Positions 1-9,297 of a stretch of 64,000 nucleotides of DNA are shown here, piece after piece. The stretch spans positions 1,926,001 through 1,990,000 of the forward strand of contig NZ_CP017705.1 in NCBI RefSeq assembly GCF_002706795.1, given 5' to 3'. The notes beneath the pieces are model-generated. The model was not told the DNA's origin. It worked only from the letters and a program-made list of their open reading frames with translations, and searched no databases. This DNA comes from Brevibacillus laterosporus DSM 25 (lineage in GTDB: Bacteria; Bacillota; Bacilli; Brevibacillales; Brevibacillaceae). The translations under genes and the position numbers were made by a program. Position 1 is the first letter of the stretch, and each line of letters begins with the position of its first letter.

Positions 1-1055
1 TTCTTGCCAAAATATGACTCAAAATTTTCATCAGAGGTAATCACGTAAGAAGACCATGTATCTAATTTACTAAATACCTGCCCCATGTCACGATACAATC
101 TTTCTACCGTGCGATAGTCACTTAGACGCTCTCCATACGGCGGATTGCAAATCAGATATCCGTATTTCTTTTTGGAGCTTAAATCTCTCATATCCATCCG
201 TTGGAAGTGGATTGTGTCATCTACCCCGGCTTCTTCTGCATTTCGTCTCGCTATTTTAATAACCTCTTCATCATAATCGGTTCCGATAATTTCAAGCGGT
301 CGATCATATTGAGCCAAATCGTGAGTTTCCGCACGCGCATCACGCCATGCTGTACGCGGAATAATCGGCCAGTTCTCCGATACGAATTCTCTGTTCATAC
401 CAGGAGCGATATTTCTGCCAATCATAGCGGCTTCAATAGGAATCGTACCAGAACCACAGAACGGATCAATCAGAATACGGTCTGGCTTCCAACGTGAAAG
501 GATAATTAACGAAGCAGCCATCGTTTCCTTGATAGGGGCTGTTCCGATCCAATCACGATAGCCACGTTTATGCAAGCCTGCCCCACTTGTATCAATGGTC
601 AATGTCGCAATATCCTTTAATAATGCCACTTCAATTTTAAAAGTAGGACCTTCTTCGTTAAACCAACTAGTATTGTAGGTTCTCTTTAGGCTTTCCACAA
701 CTGCCTTCTTTACGATTGCCTGACAGTCAGATACACTAAACAGCTCCGACTTTACTGATTTTCCCTCAACAGGAAAGTGACCGTTCTCTGGAATAAAATC
801 AGACCAAGGTAACGCCTTTGTCTTTTCAAATAACTCATCAAAGCTGGTTGCTTTAAATTCTCCAATTTTCAATCGAATGCGATCTGCCGTACGTAGCCAT
901 AAATTTGTACGCGGAATATCTGAGATATCAGCACGGAACATTACCTTTCCGTTCTCTACCTGCACATTCTCATATCCCATCCCACGTACTTCCTCTGCTA
1001 CTACTGCTTCTAAGCCAAATGCAGCGGTCGCGATTAAATCTACTTGATGTTTCAT
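1..1055 (-). CDS. class I SAM-dependent RNA methyltransferase, YpsC/RlmL-like (3' end off window)
   Basis: The reverse strand is open from an ATG at 1055 to the left edge, so about 351 residues are present and the C-terminus is missing. The N-terminal half looks like a THUMP-type RNA-binding region. It is followed by a SAM-binding motif (DPFCGSGT) and the N6/N2-methyltransferase motif NPPYGER, which together are typical of the YpsC/RlmL family that methylates 23S rRNA guanine. An AGGAG ribosome site lies 6 bases before the ATG. The family assignment is firm; the exact modified base is inferred from the family. It is divergent from the glycosylase gene to its right. Confidence 0.88.
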   Translation of the reverse strand, partial: MKHQVDLIATAAFGLEAVVAEEVRGMGYENVQVENGKVMFRADISDIPRTNLWLRTADRIRLKIGEFKATSFDELFEKTKALPWSDFIPENGHFPVEGKSVKSELFSVSDCQAIVKKAVVESLKRTYNTSWFNEEGPTFKIEVALLKDIATLTIDTSGAGLHKRGYRDWIGTAPIKETMAASLIILSRWKPDRILIDPFCGSGTIPIEAAMIGRNIAPGMNREFVSENWPIIPRTAWRDARAETHDLAQYDRPLEIIGTDYDEEVIKIARRNAEEAGVDDTIHFQRMDMRDLSSKKKYGYLICNPPYGERLSDYRTVERLYRDMGQVFSKLDTWSSYVITSDENFESYFGK

Positions 1056-1282
1056 GTTTATTCTCCTGTCTTTATGCATCTATTCACGAACTCGATATTT
1101 TTGAAATCAACTCGTCTCATTATAGTATATTTTCCCCCGAAAAACGAAAGGTTCTCCACTTCTTCCTCATTTTTCTCATGAAATTGAAACAGACTATTAC
1201 TGATGAAGGCTTCACGATAAGGAGAAGGTAAACAGAGTTACAAATCCTTGTATTGCCACTCTTGTAAAAGGAGGATACTTCT

Positions 1283-2095
1283 ATGCCAGAACTTCCAGAG
1301 ATGGAGCATTATAGAAGCATGTTAAATCGCTATATCCTAAATAAACCGATTCGACATGTTGAGGTAACGAGAGAGAGAACCATCAATTGCCCTGTCACTA
1401 CCTTTCAACAAGCACTGCTAAATCAAACCATCACAACTGTACAGCGTCGGGGCAAGCATCTATTATTTCATCTAAATAACAATCAGGTTCTTTTGCTCCA
1501 CCTCATGTTATCTGGATTTATGTACTGGGGTACCGATTCCGACAAATTGGATCGGACAGCTCAAGTTACCCTCACCTTTGATCAAAACAAACTGTTTTTC
1601 CATGGGTTACGGCTTGGCTATTTACATATATACACGGACGAGGAGGACATATCACAGCAGCTTGCTCCAATTGGCCCAGAGCCACTGATGCCATTATTTA
1701 CAGCCAATGCTCTAGCCAAGCTGTTGCAAAAGAAACGAACCGTGTTAAAAAAAGCTCTCACGGATCAACATGTCATTGCTGGCATTGGAAATTGTTACTC
1801 TGATGAAATATGTTTTCAAGCAAGGCAGCTACCTCTTAAAAATTGTCAGGAATTATCGACAGCAGATATCCAAGCATTATTTCAAGCATTTCATGAAGTA
1901 TTGACACGCGCTTTACAGCTAGGGGGTTATATGGAGCAACGTTTTTATAAGGATGATCGCCTTACAGGAGGGTACAATCATCATTGCTTGGTCTATGACC
2001 GCCCCCAAGAGCCTTGTTTACGTTGCCAGACACCTATCGTCATGACTCGGTTGGCTTCCCGTAAGGTGTTCTATTGCCCAACCTGCCAACTCTAA
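1283..2095 (+). CDS. Fpg/Nei family DNA glycosylase (MutM-like)
   Basis: A 270-residue bifunctional DNA glycosylase/AP lyase that removes oxidised bases. The mature N-terminus PELPE supplies the catalytic proline and glutamate. The RRGKH segment holds the conserved lysine, GIGNCYSDE is the helix-two-turn-helix region, and the C-terminal zinc finger is intact (Cys-x2-Cys-x16-Cys-x2-Cys) with an arginine in the finger loop. An AAAGGAGG site precedes the ATG. The gene stands alone, not beside polA as mutM often is, so it may be a second Fpg/Nei paralogue; the substrate range cannot be told from sequence. Confidence 0.88.
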   Translation: MPELPEMEHYRSMLNRYILNKPIRHVEVTRERTINCPVTTFQQALLNQTITTVQRRGKHLLFHLNNNQVLLLHLMLSGFMYWGTDSDKLDRTAQVTLTFDQNKLFFHGLRLGYLHIYTDEEDISQQLAPIGPEPLMPLFTANALAKLLQKKRTVLKKALTDQHVIAGIGNCYSDEICFQARQLPLKNCQELSTADIQALFQAFHEVLTRALQLGGYMEQRFYKDDRLTGGYNHHCLVYDRPQEPCLRCQTPIVMTRLASRKVFYCPTCQL

Positions 2096-2100
2096 AAAAA

Positions 2101-2139
2101 GGACTGATCATAAGCCCTTCAAGGCTACTAGATCAGTCC
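2101..2139. terminator. bidirectional terminator hairpin
   Basis: A 9-bp perfect stem (GGACTGATC / GATCAGTCC) lies between two convergent genes, preceded by an A-run that gives a U-run on the reverse strand and followed by a pyrimidine-rich tract on the forward strand. Confidence 0.75.
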
Positions 2140-2158
2140 TCTATCTTTTACCAATACG

Positions 2159-3163
2159 TTATTGTTTTCCCTCTACCAAATACTTATCAAATTCATCTAA
2201 AAGCAGATTGGCTGCACGTACACCGCCTGCTATATTCCAGATGACATCGTCTACTTTAAACACTTTGTTTTTCTTGGATACACTGAGGTTCTTCCATAAT
2301 GGATCGTTTAACCAATCTTGTTCTAGCTTGCTACCACTATCGTCATTTACACCTTTATTGTACGTATAGTAGAACAAGATGTCGCCATCTAATTCAGGCA
2401 TCCGCTCTTTGGTAATTTCAGCTGCAAAATCATCTTTTTGCTGTGCTTTTGGTCGAGCAAAACCTACTTCATTCAGTAACATTCCTGCAAAGGTTTGACT
2501 ATAGTAAATGCGAGTTTTACCAGGCATAAAACGTACCAAGGATACTTCTGTTTTTAATTTATCCCCAGCCTTTGTACGTAAGTCAGCTACTTTTTTATCA
2601 AAATCGGCAACTACTTTATCGCCTTCTGCTTTCTTATTTAAAGCTTCCGCATACAATTTAAAGTTGTTTTTCCATTCACCGCGCAATGTTTCTGCTAAGA
2701 CAGTTGGAGCAACGGCACTTAGTTGATCATAAATCTTTTCATGACGCATTTTTACGCCAAGAATGAGATCGGGTTGTAGAGCCGCGATTGCCTCGATATT
2801 GGGCTGTAGCTCATCACCAACTTCTTTTACACCCTCCATATCTGCTTTGATATGATCGTAGAAGGGTTGGTCCTTTTTATCCCAAGATTGCACGGCGCCA
2901 ACTGGCTTAACACCTAGCTCCAGAACAGCTTCTGTCCCTTCACGAGTCAAAACTACCACACGTTGAGGCGTTCCATTTAATTTAGTTTCTCCCATTGCAT
3001 GTTTCACCTTATAAGCTGTGCCCTCTTGTTTTGCTTCACTTGGCTTGGCTTCTGTTGTAGCGTTTGGTTGTTGACCGCACCCTACGACAAGCATCATTAG
3101 TAGCAAAACTGGCGCAGCAATCTTCATGAAACGTGATTGGTGCACTATTTCTAAAATTTTCAT
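2159..3163 (-). CDS. iron-siderophore ABC transporter substrate-binding lipoprotein
   Basis: A 334-residue periplasmic-binding-protein-type lipoprotein (FecB/FepB/FhuD family) that would capture a ferric siderophore outside the membrane. The signal peptide ends in the lipobox VVGC with the lipidated Cys at residue 29. The body has the two-lobe TroA-like pattern, including the LTREGTEAVLELGVKPVGA opening. The longer open frame reaches 3283, but the ATG at 3163 has a GGGGGG-type ribosome site 7 bases upstream and begins the signal peptide, so it was chosen. It is divergent from the permease/ATPase operon that completes the transporter. A Fur box lies just upstream. The siderophore is not known. 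Confidence 0.9.
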   Translation of the reverse strand: MKILEIVHQSRFMKIAAPVLLLMMLVVGCGQQPNATTEAKPSEAKQEGTAYKVKHAMGETKLNGTPQRVVVLTREGTEAVLELGVKPVGAVQSWDKKDQPFYDHIKADMEGVKEVGDELQPNIEAIAALQPDLILGVKMRHEKIYDQLSAVAPTVLAETLRGEWKNNFKLYAEALNKKAEGDKVVADFDKKVADLRTKAGDKLKTEVSLVRFMPGKTRIYYSQTFAGMLLNEVGFARPKAQQKDDFAAEITKERMPELDGDILFYYTYNKGVNDDSGSKLEQDWLNDPLWKNLSVSKKNKVFKVDDVIWNIAGGVRAANLLLDEFDKYLVEGKQ

Positions 3164-3184
3164 TTGTTGTTCCCCCCAGAACTC

Positions 3185-3201
3185 TTGATAACGATTATCA
3201 A
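3185..3201. promoter_or_regulatory. Fur box
   Basis: TTGATAACGATTATCAA is one mismatch from the Bacillus Fur 7-1-7 consensus (TGATAAT-N-ATTATCA). It lies just downstream of the predicted start site of the binding-protein promoter, where a bound repressor would block transcription in iron-replete cells. Confidence 0.8.
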
Positions 3202-3212
3202 TGTCGGATATA

Positions 3213-3241
3213 ATCGTATATGCCAGACTTCGATGTGTCAA
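3213..3241 (-). promoter_or_regulatory. SigA-type promoter for the siderophore-binding protein
   Basis: On the reverse strand a perfect -35 TTGACA (3241-3236) is separated by 17 bases from TACGAT (3218-3213). The Fur box begins about 12 bases further downstream, so the arrangement fits repression by Fur. Confidence 0.65.
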
Positions 3242-3349
3242 CAAGGGAAAACATTTCCTTAGAACATATTTGAACTTTCGCAAAAAAGATTATGTTGATC
3301 ACCTGTCACATCATACTGACAGAATGCAAAAAAATAGGAGAACACTGTA

Positions 3350-4363
3350 ATGAGAAAGAGCATCTTAGAACGACCTTTTGCCAAATCAACAGGTCTGCTA
3401 CTCGGATTGTTAGTATTACTAGCTTGTATGCTGGTCAGTGTTGTTTATGGTGTTATTAATACTGATATACACACCCTGATAGAAGCTTATACAAATTTTA
3501 ACGAAAGCAATGAGCACATTGTCATTCTGGAAACAAGGGTTCCTCGTAGTATTATTGCAGCAGCCATAGGGATTAATTTAGGTATAGCAGGTTCGATTCT
3601 GCAAGCCTTGACACGTAATCCAATTGGGGACGTAGGCATCTTTGGGATTAATGGAGCCGCCTCATTTGCTATTGTTTGTTCTGTTGGTTTCTTAGGAGCG
3701 AACTCTATGCAAGCCTTAACCTGGGCTGGTTTTACAGGAGCCTTGCTAGGTGGGATTTCCGTTTATATCTTAGGCTCTATTGGTCGTGATGGAATGACCC
3801 CCTTAAAAATGACACTGGCAGGTGCCGCATTAACCGCTCTTTTCTCTTCCTTCACTAATGGTATTTTAGTGACAAATGAACAAGCCTTAGAGGAAGTATT
3901 ATTTTGGTTAGCAGGCTCTGTAGCTGATCGCAAGCTCTCCTATCTAATTGAAGTGTTACCTTTCATGATCGCCGCTTGGGTTTTAGCGCTATTGTTAGCC
4001 CCAGCAATTAATACGTTCATGTTGGGAGAAGATGTAGCAAAAGGCTTGGGACAACAAACGCTTTTGTTAAAGATCGGAATGGGTGTAGTCGTGATTATTT
4101 TATCCGGCTGTTCGGTGGCTGTGGCCGGACCAATAGGCTTTGTTGGTCTGTTTACTCCCCATTTAGCACGTTATCTTACTGGAAATGATATGAAGTGGAC
4201 AATATTGTACAGCGGGTTATTTGGAGGAATTTTACTTGTCATCTCTGATATATTAGCCAGAGCCATAGCGATGCCTCAGGAATTACCAATCGGTGTAATG
4301 ACCGCCTTATTTGGAGCTCCCTTCTTCATCTATGTCATTCGAAAGGGGATGCTTCGTTCATGA
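3350..4363 (+). CDS. FecCD-family iron-siderophore ABC permease 1
   Basis: A 337-residue polytopic inner-membrane permease of the FecCD/BtuC family, with the family hallmarks RVPRSIIAAAIGINLGIAG near residue 60, the ATPase-contact region around GEDVAKGLG, and GPIGFVGLFTPHLAR near residue 265. It would form the translocation channel with the next gene. The AGGAG site is 9 bases before the ATG. The stop overlaps the start of the second permease as ATGA, so the two are translationally coupled. It is divergent from the binding-protein gene; whether the Fur box also controls this direction is unclear, since the box is about 150 bases upstream. Confidence 0.92.
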   Translation: MRKSILERPFAKSTGLLLGLLVLLACMLVSVVYGVINTDIHTLIEAYTNFNESNEHIVILETRVPRSIIAAAIGINLGIAGSILQALTRNPIGDVGIFGINGAASFAIVCSVGFLGANSMQALTWAGFTGALLGGISVYILGSIGRDGMTPLKMTLAGAALTALFSSFTNGILVTNEQALEEVLFWLAGSVADRKLSYLIEVLPFMIAAWVLALLLAPAINTFMLGEDVAKGLGQQTLLLKIGMGVVVIILSGCSVAVAGPIGFVGLFTPHLARYLTGNDMKWTILYSGLFGGILLVISDILARAIAMPQELPIGVMTALFGAPFFIYVIRKGMLRS

Positions 4364-5397
4364 GGAAATCACTTGTATTTCGTCTTAAAAAACCGAATAT
4401 TTCCTATTTAATGGAAAGACGTGTGCTTTGGATCGTTCTTACTATTCTGTTCCTAACGTTTATGGCAATGGTATGTAGCGTCGGAGTGGGCGAATATCCC
4501 ATTTCTCCATGGAATGTTATAAAAGTCTTTTTTGGACTAGGTAGTGGCCAAGAAAATCTAATTGTCATGAAATTTCGCATGCCCCGTCTTTTGACAGGAA
4601 TGCTAGTTGGAATGGGGCTTGGTGTATCAGGGGCAATCCTTCAAAGCATCATTCGCAATCCACTCGCTTCCCCCGATATCATTGGTATCACCAGTGGGGC
4701 TAGTGTTGCGGCAGTCGTCTTCATTGTTTTGTTTGAGACAGCTAGTATTTTCTGGCTTCCTCTGTTTGCGATTCTAGGAGCCGGTATTGCAGGCTTACTA
4801 ATCTATGTATTAGCTTGGAAAAAAGGGGTAACCCCTGTACGACTCGTCTTGATAGGAGTCGGTGTAAAAGAGATTTTAACCGCTCTTACCACCTTAATAA
4901 CTGTTGCTAGCCCACTTTATTTAACGCCAAAGGCTAAAATTTGGTTAACGGGCAGTGTCTATGGAACCTCATGGGATACCGTATCCATGCTAGCTCCTTG
5001 GATTGCTTGCTTTATGTTACTCGCCTTCATATATGGTCGTAGTGTTAACCTGCTACAATTAGGGGATGATGTGGCCCAAGGAGCTGGTTCCGCTGTTGAA
5101 AAACATCGTCTCATCCTATTGTCCTTTTCCGTAGCATTAGCCGGAGCTGCTGTGGCCATCGGTGGGGCAATCAGCTTTGTTGGACTATTAGCCCCTCATA
5201 TTGCAAAAAAGGTAGTAGGTCCCGTTTTTGGAGCTTTATTGCCTACATCGGCACTGCTGGGTGCCGTAATCGTCTTAGTCTCTGATCTCTTGGCTCGCAC
5301 TGTCTTTGCACCACTTGATCTACCTGTAGGAATTTTCACCTCCCTCATTGGAGCGCCGTTCTTCATATTTCTATTGGTTAAAAATCGTAATAAGTAA
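4360..5397 (+). CDS. FecCD-family iron-siderophore ABC permease 2
   Basis: A 345-residue FecCD/BtuC-family permease, partner of the upstream permease. It has the conserved FRMPRLLTGMLVGMGLGVSG block near residue 70, LGDDVAQGAG (the coupling-helix region), and GAISFVGLLAPHIAK near residue 265. Several hydrophobic segments fit the usual ten-helix fold. Its start overlaps the upstream stop by 4 bases, and the ATPase gene starts 15 bases after its own stop, so the three form one operon. The heterodimeric permease arrangement is typical of Gram-positive hydroxamate or catecholate siderophore importers. Confidence 0.92.
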   Translation: MRKSLVFRLKKPNISYLMERRVLWIVLTILFLTFMAMVCSVGVGEYPISPWNVIKVFFGLGSGQENLIVMKFRMPRLLTGMLVGMGLGVSGAILQSIIRNPLASPDIIGITSGASVAAVVFIVLFETASIFWLPLFAILGAGIAGLLIYVLAWKKGVTPVRLVLIGVGVKEILTALTTLITVASPLYLTPKAKIWLTGSVYGTSWDTVSMLAPWIACFMLLAFIYGRSVNLLQLGDDVAQGAGSAVEKHRLILLSFSVALAGAAVAIGGAISFVGLLAPHIAKKVVGPVFGALLPTSALLGAVIVLVSDLLARTVFAPLDLPVGIFTSLIGAPFFIFLLVKNRNK

Positions 5398-5411
5398 GGA
5401 GATGAGATGCA

Positions 5412-6251
5412 ATGTCTGCTCTAGAAACGAAAGGGCTAACCCTGCAATACGGGGATTCGATTATAATTGAAAATCTTGGTCTCTGTATTCCTAAGGGTGA
5501 AATTACTGTTTTAATTGGAAGCAACGGGTGTGGGAAGTCCACTCTTCTTCGTTCCTTGGCTCGATTATTAAAACCATCAACAGGACATATATTATTAAAT
5601 GGCAAAGCTATTGCAGAACAAACAACAAAAGAGATCGCCAAGCAAATGGCTATTCTTCCACAGGGTCCGATTGCCCCTGAAGGATTAACTGTCTTGCAAT
5701 TAGTTAAACAAGGGCGTTACCCACACCAAAACTGGCTCAAACAATGGACTGCTGAGGACGAAGAAAAAGTCGCCTTTGCTCTAGAAGTAACACAATTAAC
5801 AGAGCTAGCTCACCGTCCAATTGATTCGCTTTCCGGTGGACAACGCCAACGTGCTTGGATCGCTCTTACACTGGCTCAAGATACAGATATTATTTTGCTT
5901 GATGAGCCCACAACCTATCTAGACATGACCCACCAAATTGAAGTGCTTGATATTTTATTTGAATTAAATCAGACACGTGCATCTACAATTGTCATGGTGC
6001 TACATGATCTTAATTTAGCATGTCGGTATGCGCATCATTTAATTGCTGTTCAAAATAAACAAATTTATGCTCAAGGTAGTCCTGAAACAGTGCTGACGGA
6101 AAGAATGGTTGAACATGTTTTCCGTATGCAATCAAAAATTATTTCCGATCCTCTGTACGGTACACCAATGTGTATCCCTGTGGGAAATGGTCGCATGTTA
6201 CTACAGCCTACACAAGGTGAGATTTTGCAAGCACAACGACGCGCTACCTAA
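5412..6251 (+). CDS. iron-siderophore ABC transporter ATP-binding protein (FecE/FhuC-like)
   Basis: A 279-residue ATPase that powers the FecCD permeases. Visible motifs are Walker [10 protein letters not shown] (residues 36-44), the Q-loop region ILPQGP, signature LSGGQRQR, Walker [10 protein letters not shown] and the switch histidine in VLHDLN. A GGAGATG ribosome site precedes the ATG. It is the last gene of the uptake operon; no clear terminator immediately follows. Length and motifs match the FecE/FhuC group closely. Confidence 0.93.
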   Translation: MSALETKGLTLQYGDSIIIENLGLCIPKGEITVLIGSNGCGKSTLLRSLARLLKPSTGHILLNGKAIAEQTTKEIAKQMAILPQGPIAPEGLTVLQLVKQGRYPHQNWLKQWTAEDEEKVAFALEVTQLTELAHRPIDSLSGGQRQRAWIALTLAQDTDIILLDEPTTYLDMTHQIEVLDILFELNQTRASTIVMVLHDLNLACRYAHHLIAVQNKQIYAQGSPETVLTERMVEHVFRMQSKIISDPLYGTPMCIPVGNGRMLLQPTQGEILQAQRRAT

Positions 6252-6648
6252 AACTACGTAAGCACATGTAATGTATTTGAAGCATAAATCATCTCCATAA
6301 AAGTCATCATTCAAATGTAGATTATTTTGTGGATATTTAGCTCTAGAACTCGACAAACGATTGTCTTTCACGTTACAATCCTCGTGTGATAGTTTTTGCC
6401 ATTCATAAATGAATTGTGTCTGACAGACAATCTATCTAGAATACATATTGCTCTTATAACTGTTACGAGGCTACTTGCACGCTTACGATGAACATGTCTC
6501 CGTCGCTAGTTGATGGAGATTTTTTCTTGCTTTTTTATTTGTGATTTCATTGAATTTATTGGCTCAATGATATATCTTAATATTTAGCGTTTTTTTAGAG
6601 AAAAATGGGTGAGAACTACTAAATTTATATAGAGATGGGAAATGATAA
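6252..6648. other. 397-bp gene-free leader upstream of the polyamine operon
   Basis: No open frame of note. The stretch contains one terminator-like hairpin (6497-6519) 130 bases before potA, and an upstream segment ATCTCCAT (6291-6298) that is complementary to the 3' arm of that hairpin. No known riboswitch consensus (purine, guanidine, SAM, lysine) could be matched by eye. Confidence 0.5.
6497..6519 (+). terminator. terminator-like hairpin upstream of potA
   Basis: Stem TCTCCGTC / GATGGAGA (8 bp with one G-U) with a 7-base loop followed by TTTTTTC. It could end transcription of the siderophore operon or act as an attenuator for the polyamine operon. Confidence 0.6.
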
Positions 6649-7623
6649 ATGAAAACGATCATACACTTGGATTCAGTGGAAAAAAGCTTTAATGATCACG
6701 TGGTCATTCCCGCATTTTCACTGTCAATCCAGGAAGGTGAATTCATCACTTTGCTCGGTCCCAGCGGATGCGGAAAAACGACGCTGATGCGCATGATTTC
6801 TGGGTTTGAAGAGCCTACCTCAGGACATATCTACCTTGATGGAAAGGATGTAACAAAAATTCCTCCTTACCAACGAGATATGAACATGGTATTTCAACAT
6901 TATGCTCTGTTCCCACACATGACCGTTGCTGAAAACATTCTTTTTGGTTTAAAGATGAAAAATGTGCCACAAGCCGAACAAAAGACTCGTTTGGAAGAAG
7001 TGTTGCACTTTACACAACTGACCGAATATCAGAAACGTAAACCAAAACAGCTATCTGGTGGACAACAGCAACGTGTTGCAATTGCCCGTGCGATCATTAA
7101 TAATCCAAGGGTATTATTATTGGACGAGCCACTTGGTGCTCTAGACTACCAACTACGTAAAAACCTTCAGGTTGAATTAAAAAATATCCAGCGCAATTTG
7201 GGCATTACCTTTATCTATGTGACGCATGATCAAGATGAAGCTATGTCTATGTCAGACCGAATCGCGGTTGTGAACCAAGGTCGAATTGAGCAATTGGGTA
7301 CACCAGAAGAGATTTATTACAAGCCAAACAGTTTGTTCGTTGCAACCTTTATTGGTGAGAACAATATCATGAATACAAAAGCAGGTCTTTTAGGCGTTCG
7401 TCCTGAAAAGATTCGTTTATATAAAGAACATGAAGAAGTAGCTCAACATAAGAGCCAAGGCATCATTGAAGATATTATTTTCTTAGGTAATATCTTTAAA
7501 GTGTTTGTCCGCGCCGAGGACGACATCGTTATTACTGCACATCTTTACGAAAAAGGCTCTTGGTACAAAGGCGAGAGAGTTGGTGTATTCTGGGCGGAAG
7601 AAGATGAGGTGATTCTGCGTTGA
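6649..7623 (+). CDS. potA: spermidine/putrescine ABC transporter ATP-binding protein
   Basis: A 324-residue ATPase of the polyamine uptake system. Walker A GPSGCGKT is at residues 37-44, signature LSGGQQQR near 135, Walker B VLLLDEPLGALD follows, and the switch histidine is in YVTHDQDEAMS. The C-terminal 80 residues form the TOBE-type regulatory domain (GVRPEKI and on). The ribosome site is weak (GGGA, 10 bases upstream). It is the first gene of a four-gene operon with the order ATPase, two permeases, binding protein; the stop overlaps the TTG start of the next gene. Confidence 0.93.
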   Translation: MKTIIHLDSVEKSFNDHVVIPAFSLSIQEGEFITLLGPSGCGKTTLMRMISGFEEPTSGHIYLDGKDVTKIPPYQRDMNMVFQHYALFPHMTVAENILFGLKMKNVPQAEQKTRLEEVLHFTQLTEYQKRKPKQLSGGQQQRVAIARAIINNPRVLLLDEPLGALDYQLRKNLQVELKNIQRNLGITFIYVTHDQDEAMSMSDRIAVVNQGRIEQLGTPEEIYYKPNSLFVATFIGENNIMNTKAGLLGVRPEKIRLYKEHEEVAQHKSQGIIEDIIFLGNIFKVFVRAEDDIVITAHLYEKGSWYKGERVGVFWAEEDEVILR

Positions 7624-8468
7624 AAAATAAAGGAAAGCTACTCGCTCTCCCAGGATTCCTCTGGTTAACGATCTTCTTTTTAGTTCCAATGCTTTTTGTA
7701 GTTATACTCTCCTTTCTTAAGCGGGGAGTATACGGACAAATCGTCTACGAATTTACACTAGCTAACTATGCTAGATTCTTTGAATCGCTATATGTACAAA
7801 TTTTTATCGAAACCTTACTAGTATCCTTGGGAACGACCTTCATTTGTCTACTGTTAGGTTATCCCTTAGCCTATATGATTACGCGACTAGATCGTAAGTG
7901 GCAGAACATGTGGCTCTTATTAGTGATGATTCCATTTTGGATTAATTTTCTGGTTCGCTCTTATGCTTGGGTCATCATCTTACGTACACAAGGTCTGGTA
8001 AATACTGTTTTACAATCGCTTGGCCTTATCGACCAACCGCTCACGCTCTTGTATACACCAGGGGCTGTTTTGCTCGGGATGGTCTATGCGTTGTTGCCGT
8101 TTATTATTTTGCCGATCTATGTCTCTTTGGAACAGCTAGATCGTAAAAAGCTGGAGGCTGCCTATGATTTAGGAGCTACACCAGCCAAAACATTTTGGCA
8201 CATTACCCTGCCTCTAACTATGCCGGGGGTTGTAAGCGGCTGTATATTAGTATTCGTTTCTTCCTTGGGTATGTTCGTCGTTCCAGATGTAATGGGTGGG
8301 GCCAAGTCTTCACTATTTGGTAATGTTATTCAAAACCAATTCTTGTCTGCACGTGATTGGCCATTTGGTTCGGCATTATCCATGGTGATTGTGCTCTTCT
8401 CGATCATTATGATTTATTTATACTATCGCGCAACCAAAATGCAAGAGAAACAAGAAGGGAGAGGATGA
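7620..8468 (+). CDS. potB: spermidine/putrescine ABC permease
   Basis: A 282-residue membrane permease of the PotB type with about six hydrophobic segments and the EAA motif near residue 180 (LEAAYDLGATPAKTFWHITLPLTMPG) that docks onto the ATPase. The start is a TTG overlapping the potA stop as TTGA, with GAGGTG 8 bases upstream, a translationally coupled arrangement. It forms a heterodimeric channel with PotC, whose gene begins 4 bases after the potB stop. Confidence 0.92.
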   Translation: MKNKGKLLALPGFLWLTIFFLVPMLFVVILSFLKRGVYGQIVYEFTLANYARFFESLYVQIFIETLLVSLGTTFICLLLGYPLAYMITRLDRKWQNMWLLLVMIPFWINFLVRSYAWVIILRTQGLVNTVLQSLGLIDQPLTLLYTPGAVLLGMVYALLPFIILPIYVSLEQLDRKKLEAAYDLGATPAKTFWHITLPLTMPGVVSGCILVFVSSLGMFVVPDVMGGAKSSLFGNVIQNQFLSARDWPFGSALSMVIVLFSIIMIYLYYRATKMQEKQEGRG

Positions 8469-8472
8469 GGCT

Positions 8473-9267
8473 ATGAAAATGCGTAAAAATCTCCTGTTTG
8501 CCTACTCCTTGGCGATTATCGCGTTTTTATATTTACCGATCGCCGTACTCATCCTCTATTCTTTTAATGATTCGAGGATCAATGCCACTTGGTCAGGATT
8601 CACCTTAAAGTGGTACACGTCGCTGTTTGAAAACGATCGTGTGCTAGATGCATTGATGAACAGCTTGATTATTGCCGTAATTACAACGGTGGTTACTACC
8701 ATTCTGGCAGCTTTTCTGTCTTTGGCCCTCCATCGTTACAAATTTCGCTTTAAACAAGCATTCAATGGGTTAATTTATTTACCAATCTTAATTCCCGATA
8801 TTCTAATGGGATTATCCTTACTCGTCATGTTTAGCCAATTGTATATGCCACTGGGTAAACTAACGATTATTATTGCTCATATCACATTTAGCTTGTCGTT
8901 TGCGGTGGTCATCATTACTGCTCGTTTAGCTGGTATGGGGCAGGAACTGGAGGAAGCAGCCCAAGATTTGGGTGCCTCCGCGTTTAATACGTTCCGCTAT
9001 GTTACTTTGCCAATTATTTCCCCAGGACTGATTGCAGCTGCTTTAATGACGTTTACGATGTCGCTGGATGATTTCGTAATCAGCTTCTTTGTAGCAGGAC
9101 CGGATTCTACTACGTTGCCATTATATATATATGGTATGGTCAAACGTGGTGTCTCTCCAGAGTTAAATGCTCTATCCACAATAATGATTCTTGTGATTGT
9201 GGTATTAATTGTCCTTGCAGAATCACTTGCTTTTAAAGGTACCGGAAATAAAACCACTCAAGAATAA
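8473..9267 (+). CDS. potC: spermidine/putrescine ABC permease
   Basis: A 264-residue permease of the PotC type: N-terminal membrane segment, about six in all, and the EAA loop (LEEAAQDLGASAFNTFRYVTLPI) near residue 160. The segment SLDDFVISFFVAGP is a strongly conserved PotC/YdcV signature. The GGGAGAGG ribosome site lies within the end of potB. It sits between potB and potD in the same operon. Confidence 0.93.
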   Translation: MKMRKNLLFAYSLAIIAFLYLPIAVLILYSFNDSRINATWSGFTLKWYTSLFENDRVLDALMNSLIIAVITTVVTTILAAFLSLALHRYKFRFKQAFNGLIYLPILIPDILMGLSLLVMFSQLYMPLGKLTIIIAHITFSLSFAVVIITARLAGMGQELEEAAQDLGASAFNTFRYVTLPIISPGLIAAALMTFTMSLDDFVISFFVAGPDSTTLPLYIYGMVKRGVSPELNALSTIMILVIVVLIVLAESLAFKGTGNKTTQE

Positions 9268-9297
9268 AAATTTTATCTCTCAGGAGGAGGATATGCT

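Noticed and set aside
1056-1282. RNase P RNA gene, expected near ypsC in Bacillus
   Set aside because: The gap on this side of the gene is only 227 bases, too short for the RNA, and no conserved segments were seen.
6440-6500. Two ACGA motifs in the potA leader suggested a mini-ykkC (guanidine-II) riboswitch
   Set aside because: The motifs are not in loops closed by complementary stems, so the consensus fold is absent.
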